A stretch of 16,028 nt of DNA from Sedimentisphaerales bacterium (GTDB lineage: Bacteria > Planctomycetota > Phycisphaerae > Sedimentisphaerales > SG8-4): the NCBI GenBank assembly GCA_016928975.1, contig JAFGJR010000188.1:1-16028 (forward strand). The letters run 5' to 3'. Below the pieces are notes generated by a model. The model was not told where the DNA came from and did not search any database. It saw nothing but the letters and a program-made list of their open reading frames with translations. The translations under genes were made by a program, and so were the position numbers. Numbering within the stretch: position 1 is the stretch's first letter; every line of letters begins with the position of its first letter. This document shows positions 1 through 6,284 of the stretch, in pieces.

Positions 1-139
1 ACATTTTTCGCGAGTTTTTCAAAAGAGCACCCACATTTGGTACTCTGCCCTCGCCATTCGGGTAGAATCAGTGTGGGAGTGTTGCCAGACAGGATGGGGC
101 AGCGGGGCGTTTCTCTGGGGCAGAAGGGAGGCTTCAGCG

Positions 140-1096
140 ATGGGACGTATAGGAGAACAGCGGATCGGCCGGCGTGGCGAAACGGGGCAGGCGCAGGATC
201 GAGCCGCGAGTAACGAGGCGCCAAGCCTGCCCCGAGCGGAGTCGAGGGGAGCGCCGGGCGCAGCCTTTACGCTCATCGAGTTGCTGGTGGTGATCGCCGT
301 GATCGCGGTGCTGCTGGCGCTCCTGCTGCCGGCCCTGAGCCAGGTCCGAGAGCAGGCGCGCCGGACGAGGTGCGCCTCAAACATTCGCCAGCAACTGATC
401 TCAATCCACCTCTACGGCGCTGAGAACGACGGCAAGCTGCCTTTGAACCCGTCGGTCGGGGGGGCGCACCCAGGGCTAAGCGCGGGAATCAGCGGGGGGC
501 TAACTTGCGGCGTGGTTAACTTCATGCTGCGCAGTGGGACGGCGCGGGAGATGTTCTACTGCCCCTCGAACGCCGTCCAGCAGAAGTACAACGACTACTT
601 CTGGATGAGCGGTTTTCCCGACCGCATCAACTGGGACGGAACGCGGTTCACCAGCGAGACTGCCCTCGACTACATCCACGCGAGCTATGGCTGGCTTGTC
701 CTCGAGCCTTGCCTGGGGATCAACCGGGAGATTACGCGATACGCTAGAGATAGCCAGGAAAAGACCTGGGTGAAATCGCTGGGCGACAAGAATCCTGCTG
801 CGAAGGAGTTGATTGTCGACTTGATTTACGGCGTGACGGGAAGTGCCTTTTACCTCCTGCCCGAGAAGAGCAAGCGGTATGGACGCAACTTCGTCACAGA
901 TGGCGCTGGACGGGCGAGCCTGCCCACCAAGGACCAGGAAACGAACCACCTGAGAGATGTAGACCCTACCGGCAGTAATATCGGCTTTCTGGATGGGCAC
1001 ACCGAATGGCGGCGTTTCAATCCTGATATGGAGGACGACGTCGCGGTGCCGCGCTATAGCATTGACGGGTCTGGGAGCAGCGGCCACTTCTGGTAA
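140..1096 (+). CDS. Type II secretion / type IV pilin-like pseudopilin (N-terminal methylation domain)
   Basis: Predicted inner-membrane/periplasmic pseudopilin of 318 residues. The class III signal core [10 protein letters not shown] starts at about residue 43 and runs into a hydrophobic helix to about residue 62, followed by the usual charged segment and an ArgArg-Cys-Asn stretch. Near the C-terminus (residues about 276-290) lies a G-S-N-x-x-F-x-D-G-H-x-x-W segment. It resembles the H-X9-DG processing-associated motif of the large planctomycete/verrucomicrobial pseudopilin families, but the His spacing is not canonical. The ATG at 140 is chosen because an AAGGGAGG Shine-Dalgarno lies 8 nt upstream; a GTG at 71 would extend the frame but has no such site. 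Oddities: the leader is about 42 residues, and the residue before the cleavage site is Ala instead of Gly. In such genomes these proteins occur in many copies and their individual roles are unknown. The family call is firm; the function is not. Confidence 0.88.
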   Translation: MGRIGEQRIGRRGETGQAQDRAASNEAPSLPRAESRGAPGAAFTLIELLVVIAVIAVLLALLLPALSQVREQARRTRCASNIRQQLISIHLYGAENDGKLPLNPSVGGAHPGLSAGISGGLTCGVVNFMLRSGTAREMFYCPSNAVQQKYNDYFWMSGFPDRINWDGTRFTSETALDYIHASYGWLVLEPCLGINREITRYARDSQEKTWVKSLGDKNPAAKELIVDLIYGVTGSAFYLLPEKSKRYGRNFVTDGAGRASLPTKDQETNHLRDVDPTGSNIGFLDGHTEWRRFNPDMEDDVAVPRYSIDGSGSSGHFW

Positions 1097-1446
1097 TGCT
1101 GGCGAGGGCGAAATGAGGTGCTGCAGCAGCGTTCGGAGACTTCTGACGCGCGGCGGTGCTTGAGTGCGAAACGGGACAGACGACTGAAAGTATCCTTGAC
1201 TAAGGGGGCGCAGGGAATGTGCGCGCAGACATGGAATCCGGACCGGGAAGGCGTTTGGCGCGGGGCACTGCGATATCGGGAATGCCCGGCGTCGCTGTGT
1301 GCGCGGCCTCCGCCAGCCTGGTGTGCGAGAGCGAGACGAAAGACATCCAACGAACAGTAGCAATCAGCACAAAGAGGCGGGCCATGGCCCTCTGCGTGGA
1401 GGGTTTGCGCTTGCCGGAAGAGCATAGAACGCATGGAGGTGACATC
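1097..1446. other. Intergenic region, no gene seen
   Basis: This 350-nt gap between the pseudopilin and the next exported protein has open frames on both strands, but none has a ribosome binding site or protein-like composition. A perfect 12-base palindrome GGGCCATGGCCC lies at 1379-1390. No convincing -35/-10 pair was found, although a promoter for the gene at 1447 is expected here. The only clear signal is GGAGGT at 1435-1440, which belongs to that gene. Confidence 0.6.
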
Positions 1447-2277
1447 ATGAAACGCAACGGCAGCATCAGTGCGCTGATCGGCATTACTATCCTCACCCTT
1501 GCCGTGGCAAGCCCCTGCCGCGGACAAGATTGGGACGACATCTGGTGGGAACCTTACATTGACCATTCGGAAACCTACACGGCTGCCAACGGTAGATACG
1601 GCCGGACCGCGGCTGTGGACGCGAACTGGGTAGACTACGAGTATGACGCGTACCTAGTGTGGGCACACGTAGACGCACGATTGACCGCGTGGGTAACGCT
1701 GGACTATGTGGAAGACTCTGCAAGCATTTGTGCGTCTGCCTATGCCTGCGGCGGGAAGACGTGGGAATGGACGGGCGCGCCAGGGGAAGCGCCGGCAATG
1801 AAGTTGGTGCATAGCTCGAGCGTTGGCGGGTACGTCTGGACCTATGGAAGCGTGGACGATGAGGACGAATACCCGTACCCTACCTTGAGTATCGAATCGG
1901 AGGGGCAGGGGTTCGCCGCCGTCGATTCGGATGAGGCTTACACCGAGGCAGGCGCTTATACAACGGGTTGGGCCACCAGTCCGCGCAGCCAAGCTACGGC
2001 CTATTACGGGTATAGTGGTTACGGTGGCGAGACGCCGAGCGAGGACAACGAGGTGCGTCCAGGACACTATCTTCTTGAGTACGAATGCTACAAGTACGAG
2101 ACTGGCGAATATGAAACCGCGGGCGGTTTGTCGGAGATCAGCGCTGCGGTGGGCATAGTCTTTGGCCCTTCTTGCAGTGGTTCGGTGACCGCCGCAGGCG
2201 AACACCTTGGGCAGGTCGAGGGCGAAGGTGGCGTCAACTATGCTGCCACCTCTCAGGTACTTCTCGCAAACCTGTAG
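1447..2277 (+). CDS. Exported protein of unknown function, aromatic- and acidic-rich
   Basis: Not recognised as a named family. The 276-residue product starts with a clear Sec signal: Lys-Arg, a hydrophobic core at residues 8-22, then a likely cleavage around residues 26-27 (CRG-Q). The mature part is rich in Tyr, Trp, Gly, Asp and Glu and low in Lys and hydrophobic stretches, which suggests a soluble beta-rich secreted protein. There are five Cys in the mature part of the chain or close to it, and no lipobox or membrane anchor is evident. ATG 1447 is preferred over an in-frame upstream start because GGAGGT lies 6 nt before it and because it places the signal peptide at the N-terminus. A strong hairpin follows the stop codon, so the gene may be a single transcription unit. 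Confidence 0.8.
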   Translation: MKRNGSISALIGITILTLAVASPCRGQDWDDIWWEPYIDHSETYTAANGRYGRTAAVDANWVDYEYDAYLVWAHVDARLTAWVTLDYVEDSASICASAYACGGKTWEWTGAPGEAPAMKLVHSSSVGGYVWTYGSVDDEDEYPYPTLSIESEGQGFAAVDSDEAYTEAGAYTTGWATSPRSQATAYYGYSGYGGETPSEDNEVRPGHYLLEYECYKYETGEYETAGGLSEISAAVGIVFGPSCSGSVTAAGEHLGQVEGEGGVNYAATSQVLLANL

Positions 2278-2295
2278 GAAGATTTCACTGGCTTG

Positions 2296-2330
2296 GTGTG
2301 TTCCGCCTGCCTGTAGTGGGCGGAACACAC
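2296..2330 (+). terminator. Strong hairpin, probable terminator or attenuator
   Basis: A perfect 12-bp inverted repeat (2296-2307 with 2319-2330, arm GTGTTCCGCC and flanks) encloses an 11-nt loop, 18 nt after the stop of the exported protein. The downstream tract is only weakly T-rich (ATCTTTC), so it may act as a Rho-independent terminator of modest strength, as an mRNA 3'-end stabiliser, or as partial read-through control for the next genes. Confidence 0.6.
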
Positions 2331-2404
2331 ATCTTTCGGCTGAAGCGCCGGGGCGCGGACACCGTGCAAACCAGCCCTTGCGGACACGCAAGAAGGGACT
2401 GAAC

Positions 2405-2719
2405 ATGGGACACTCTGATTGTGGAAATAGTGGCCTGTCGGGGTATCTGCTGCTGATCCTCTGCGCTGTGGGGCTGCTTATGATCGGTACGCAGGTCAGC
2501 GGTGTGGGGAATGGCGTTTCCGGCACTGAGCTGAGAGGTAGCCACCAAGCACAGATCCTGCGTGAGAGTGCCTCCCAGGAAATCGCAGGCCAGCCATTGC
2601 TGGCGAACTTCAACCTGTCGCTGGAAACGAAGGAGAATGCGGACTTCTTGCTGACGCCGGCCTTGCTCGTGCAGGAAGCGCTACGCGATGACACCGTCAT
2701 CACCTATCCCACGGAGTAG
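2405..2719 (+). CDS. Small membrane-anchored protein of unknown function
   Basis: The 104-residue product was not recognised. One hydrophobic segment at about residues 12-33 would act as an uncleaved anchor or signal, leaving about 70 residues outside the cytoplasm. The mature part is polar and partly helical, with no Cys after residue 20 and no known motif. The ATG at 2405 is preceded by a modest AAGGGA-type site. The stop codon TAG (2717-2719) abuts the start region of the next gene, so the two are almost certainly co-translated and probably cooperate. It might be an accessory or anchoring subunit for the large downstream protein; this is inference from position only. Confidence 0.68.
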   Translation: MGHSDCGNSGLSGYLLLILCAVGLLMIGTQVSGVGNGVSGTELRGSHQAQILRESASQEIAGQPLLANFNLSLETKENADFLLTPALLVQEALRDDTVITYPTE

Positions 2720-2725
2720 ATGCCG

Positions 2726-4459
2726 ATGAAGAAGTCCGACATTCACAGACCCGACACGCAGAGTCGGGTCGGCCTGCTGCCGGTAATCATAGTGCTGGGC
2801 GCGATCACGGCCAGTGCGATGGCGCCGACGGGCGCGAACGTGGGCACCGTGCAGTTCGACGCGGTTTTCGAGTTGGACTCATTGACGCGCCAGACCCACG
2901 TGCTGCTCTTTGCGCGGTACTGGGTCGGCCCCGACTATTACAGTGCATCGGTGATATGGGCCGAGCCTCATGGGCGCGGCCTGAACTTCGCGGTTTACCC
3001 GCCCACGCTATCCTTGACCAGCGACGCCAACGCTTTCAGCATGACCCACGACCTCTTTCCGGTTTATGACAGGACCTATCCCAAGCCGCTGGGGCCGCGC
3101 GGGGTCTTTCGCTGCATGTACGGTGATTACCCCGTTGACAACGTCCGGTTTGCCGAGCAGGAGGCGCTCACGGAGCGCGTCTATGCCACCGATCTGGACC
3201 GACTGCGTGACGCCAACGACAGAGGCTTCGCGGCGTTGCAAGTCGACGCAAGCGAGGATCGCATCGGTTCGCTGCAACTACTCGGGCCAAGGAAGAACGT
3301 GCTCAAAGACATCGTCTATGAATACGGCGGTGATGGGGGCGGACAGCTCCGCCGAGAAACCGTGAAGTTGCCTGAACAGCCTATCGCAGTCGGTTTCCAG
3401 GGCAAAGGGCTCGTAGTGAGAATCGGTGGCGAGGAGCATCAATACCGCGATTTCGAGTCCATCCATCATCGCGGTGGCCGAACGGCCACCGTGGAATATG
3501 AAGCCGTCGCGCTCGGCGGCCGTGACATAGCGCTTCCTGCGAAGGTGCAGGTGCTCGACGACGCCCACAAACAAGTCCTTCGTTCCGTCCGACTGTTGAA
3601 TTTCAAGCCGACCGAGTTGGACACCGCCGCAGCCAAGGACGCGGCCGAGCGTTTCGGAGGCTTCTCCGGGGAGCATCGCCGCTACCGCGCACTGCTCGTG
3701 AAGTACTGGAAGAAGGACCCAAGCGAGGTGAATGAAGTCGATGTCGTCGCGTTGAAGCAATTGCGCGCCCATTTCGAGAAGGCTGAGGTGCGTGCAACGG
3801 GCAGCTTGGGGGAGAAGCTCAGAGAGATGAACATCCTCATGGAGCTGAACCGCATGCTGGGCGACGAGGCGCAGTTGGAGCGGTATTTCGCGTCTTATCT
3901 CTCCGTGCTGCGCGAGAACGGCTGTCGGCGAATGGTGCTGGTGGGTGGCTACGCGGCCATTGAGACCTCCATGTTGTGGCGCCGCTACCAGGAGGCCGAC
4001 AGGCTTCTTGACCGGTGGCTGGACGTGGCGCTCGCGGTTCACGACCCACCGGCCATCCTCAGCTTCGCCCAAACACAGGTGGAAAGGGACCGCTGTTGGG
4101 TCATGGTCAGGTTGCTTGAGAAGTCTTTGCAGTCTCAGGACTGGGGTCAGACGAAGCTCGCAGGGCAAGTTCTTCGCTGCCTAGCCATCGAGAAGTTGTA
4201 CGAGGCGTCGCAGAAACCCGACCCGGGCAGGCCAGAGTCTGTCATGGCGCAGACCGTGTGGGTCGCTTCATCGTTCGGGATCGAGAATCTCGCCAAGGCC
4301 CTGTTTGCATCCCTCCGCGAAGCGGACCGGACTTTCGCCGGGATCGAGGGGCCTACGGAAGAACAGAGAGCCATGAAGGCCCAATTGGATAACATCGAAA
4401 GGGCCCTTACCGATTGCGGCAATCCGCTACAACCCACTGACATTCAGGGAGTCCCGTGA
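2726..4459 (+). CDS. Large exported protein of unknown function, two-part architecture
   Basis: Not recognised. The 577-residue product has an N-terminal signal (Lys-Lys at 2-3, hydrophobic core at about 15-32, possible cleavage after the Ala-Met-Ala near 31-33). The first half (about 35-290) reads as beta-rich, with Tyr/Trp-containing strands and a Gly-rich turn near residue 205. The second half (about 295-577) is strongly helical and rich in Leu, Arg, Glu and Ala, like helical-repeat proteins. No lipobox, catalytic motif or further membrane segment is visible. Two starts are possible: ATG 2720 directly abuts the preceding stop but lies only 3 nt from the GGAG at 2713-2716, while ATG 2726 has a normal 9-nt spacing and is preferred. 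Translational coupling to the small membrane protein is likely. Confidence 0.75.
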   Translation: MKKSDIHRPDTQSRVGLLPVIIVLGAITASAMAPTGANVGTVQFDAVFELDSLTRQTHVLLFARYWVGPDYYSASVIWAEPHGRGLNFAVYPPTLSLTSDANAFSMTHDLFPVYDRTYPKPLGPRGVFRCMYGDYPVDNVRFAEQEALTERVYATDLDRLRDANDRGFAALQVDASEDRIGSLQLLGPRKNVLKDIVYEYGGDGGGQLRRETVKLPEQPIAVGFQGKGLVVRIGGEEHQYRDFESIHHRGGRTATVEYEAVALGGRDIALPAKVQVLDDAHKQVLRSVRLLNFKPTELDTAAAKDAAERFGGFSGEHRRYRALLVKYWKKDPSEVNEVDVVALKQLRAHFEKAEVRATGSLGEKLREMNILMELNRMLGDEAQLERYFASYLSVLRENGCRRMVLVGGYAAIETSMLWRRYQEADRLLDRWLDVALAVHDPPAILSFAQTQVERDRCWVMVRLLEKSLQSQDWGQTKLAGQVLRCLAIEKLYEASQKPDPGRPESVMAQTVWVASSFGIENLAKALFASLREADRTFAGIEGPTEEQRAMKAQLDNIERALTDCGNPLQPTDIQGVP

Positions 4460-4523
4460 GTACTCTTCAGAGCTTTGCTTTGCACGCGATGGAATGCTCT
4501 CGCTGGGACAGGAGGTACAGGCA

Positions 4524-5159
4524 ATGAAACAGGCGAATCGATGCATGTTCAGTGACTGCCGCAACGCCGGTGACGCTGCGTTCTCCAGGCGGACGGCCCT
4601 GGGGTCATCGGTTGTGGCGCTGCTGGGATTGCTGTCGGGCTCGGCGCTGGCGGGCGAGCGTAACAGGAGCGCGGACGGCAGAGCAGCGGAAGCTGCTGTG
4701 CCGGAGCGGATGCGCAGGCGCATAGAGGAATCCGAGGCCTACGCGGAGCGCATGCGCAACGCCGGACCGGATGAGCGTCTGCAGATCATGCGGCAGCGCG
4801 TGGCCACGCGACATCAGCAGGCCATCGAGGACCTGAAGGAGCAGTTGGGTATCTCGGACAAGGAGTGGGCGGTCATCAAGCCAAGGCTCGAGGCCGTCTA
4901 CAATCTCGTACACCCTCTGCCGCAGGTCGGCGGCGGGGCCGCATCGTCGCGCAGCGAGTTAGAGCTGAAGAAGCAGGAACTCCGCGAGTTGCTGAACGAC
5001 AACGCTGCCGGCGTAGACCAGATCAAGGCCAAGCTCACCGCCGTGCGGGCGGCCAAAGAAAAGGCCAACCAGGAATTGGCCACAGCACGGCAGAACCTGC
5101 GTCAGCTCATGACCATCCGCCAGGAAGCCCTGCTGGTCCTTGACGGGCTGCTCGACTGA
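4524..5159 (+). CDS. Spy/CpxP-like periplasmic helical protein with twin-arginine-like signal
   Basis: The 211-residue exported protein is almost entirely helical after its signal. The signal has Ser-Arg-Arg-Thr-Ala-Leu at 21-26, then a mild hydrophobic core and a LeuAla-type cleavage near residue 43, which fits a Tat signal better than an ordinary Sec signal; Tat use is an inference. Residues about 60-211 hold charged helices with a segment L-K-E-Q-L-G-I-S-D-K-E-W (104-115), the pattern that precedes the long helical hairpin in planctomycete Spy/LTXXQ-like periplasmic proteins. Members of that group act as chaperones or metal/envelope-stress sensors, but the key LTxxQ motif is not present exactly, so the assignment is tentative. 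ATG 4524 is chosen because AGGAGGT lies 7 nt upstream; an in-frame ATG at 4494 lacks this. It lies 64 nt after the large exported protein and is probably in the same operon. Confidence 0.72.
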   Translation: MKQANRCMFSDCRNAGDAAFSRRTALGSSVVALLGLLSGSALAGERNRSADGRAAEAAVPERMRRRIEESEAYAERMRNAGPDERLQIMRQRVATRHQQAIEDLKEQLGISDKEWAVIKPRLEAVYNLVHPLPQVGGGAASSRSELELKKQELRELLNDNAAGVDQIKAKLTAVRAAKEKANQELATARQNLRQLMTIRQEALLVLDGLLD

Positions 5160-5171
5160 CGGCGCTTGGTA

Positions 5172-5210
5172 CCCCAGGCAGCCTTTCCGGATTCGGGGCC
5201 GCTGCCGGGG
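5172..5210. terminator. Possible bidirectional terminator between convergent genes
   Basis: CCCC-A-GGCAGC (5172-5182) pairs with GCTGCC-GGGG (5201-5210), leaving one bulged A, and an inner CCG/CGG stem with a GATT loop sits in between. It occupies the 67-nt gap between the stop of the Spy-like gene and the stop of mnmA. No T-tract is seen on either strand, so it may be a transcript-end structure instead of a classical terminator. Confidence 0.42.
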
Positions 5211-5226
5211 GTGGCCTTCCACTCGG

Positions 5227-6282
5227 CTAATCGGTCACGGCGTCGATCCAGCCGGCACCGGCTACGCGCTGCATCCCATCCTCGTCGATGTAGAAGACGG
5301 CAAGCTGGCCGGGCGTTATCGCCATGTTCGGCTGGTCGAATTCGACCCGGACGCCGTCGCCTTCCCGGAAGACCGTTGCCGCCTTGCCCCGATCATTGTA
5401 GCGAATTCTCACCTTGGCCCTGAAGTCCGACAGCGGCTCATCGACCAGCCAGTTGATCCCTTTGGCCCAGAGCCGGTGGTGCATGACCTCTTCCTTGGGG
5501 CCGAGCACGACGGTATTGGCGGCGGCATCGAGGGCTGTGACATAATAGGGTATCCCCATCGCGACACGCAGCCCTCTTCGCTGGCCTACGGTGAAGCGAT
5601 GCACGCCTCGGTGAGTTCCCAGTATCTTGCCTGAGCCATCCACTATAGGGCCTACTCTGACCAACTCGGGGCGGTGCTGCTCAAGCAGGGCAACATAGTC
5701 GTCGTTGGGGATGAAACAGATCTCCTGGGATTCTGCCTTGGTCTCAGTCCCCAGCCCCAGCTCCCGTGCGATCCGCCGGGCGTCGTTCTTCGTGCGTTCG
5801 CCCATTGGCAGCAGCACGTGACCCAACGCCTCGCGATTCACCATGGACAGGACGTACGACTGGTCCTTGGCGAGGTCGGCGGCCTGGCAAAGGCCGGGAC
5901 GGCCATCGTGCGGAATGATACGGGCATAGTGGCCTGTCGCCAGGAATTGCGCTCCGGCCTGCCTGGCGAACTCCAGCAGCCGACCGAACTTGATCAGGCG
6001 GTTGCAGAGCACACACGGATTCGGTGTGTGAGCTCGGGCGTATTCACCGAAGAAGTAACCCAGGATCCGCTCGAACTCGCGGCGCAGGTCAAGAACCGTT
6101 AGATTGATGCCCAGATGTCGGGCTACCTCTTCCGCGCCGGCTTGGGCGTGGCGGTTGTTCTCGCTGGTAATCATGAACGCCGCCTGGCAATCGTAGCCGG
6201 ATTCAAGCAGTAGGGCGGTAGTGACGGAGCTGTCCAAGCCTCCGCTAAGCGCGACAACAACTTTCTGTTTCTCGACAGTCAT
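5227..6282 (-). CDS. mnmA: tRNA-specific 2-thiouridylase MnmA
   Basis: Cytoplasmic enzyme that activates C2 of the wobble uridine in tRNA-Lys, -Glu and -Gln with ATP and inserts sulfur to give s2U34. The 351-residue length is normal. Visible motifs are the PP-loop SGGLDSS at 13-19, the TPNPCxxCN segment at 86-94 with the first catalytic Cys at 93, ATGHYAR at 115-121, KDQSY at 139-143, the second catalytic Cys at 189 in SQEICF, and FTVGQRRGL at 220-228. An upstream extension of the frame is open, but ATG 6282 is right because the family N-terminus (VVVALSGG) begins just after it. No Shine-Dalgarno is visible. The start lies 2 nt after the stop of the upstream carbohydrate-active protein, so translation is probably by reinitiation. 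The pairing with a secreted carbohydrate-active enzyme has no obvious functional logic. Confidence 0.97.
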   Translation of the reverse strand: MTVEKQKVVVALSGGLDSSVTTALLLESGYDCQAAFMITSENNRHAQAGAEEVARHLGINLTVLDLRREFERILGYFFGEYARAHTPNPCVLCNRLIKFGRLLEFARQAGAQFLATGHYARIIPHDGRPGLCQAADLAKDQSYVLSMVNREALGHVLLPMGERTKNDARRIARELGLGTETKAESQEICFIPNDDYVALLEQHRPELVRVGPIVDGSGKILGTHRGVHRFTVGQRRGLRVAMGIPYYVTALDAAANTVVLGPKEEVMHHRLWAKGINWLVDEPLSDFRAKVRIRYNDRGKAATVFREGDGVRVEFDQPNMAITPGQLAVFYIDEDGMQRVAGAGWIDAVTD

Positions 6283-6284
6283 AT

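Noticed and set aside
1654..2703. Leftward open frame of 349 codons across the 1447 and 2405 genes
   Set aside because: It would cross two signal-bearing genes and a perfect hairpin. Its composition is Arg/Ser/Pro/Cys-rich, typical of a non-coding frame in high-GC DNA.
3278..4168. Leftward open frame of 296 codons
   Set aside because: It is antisense to the large exported protein, which has a signal peptide, coupling to its neighbour and sensible composition. The antisense product has none of these.
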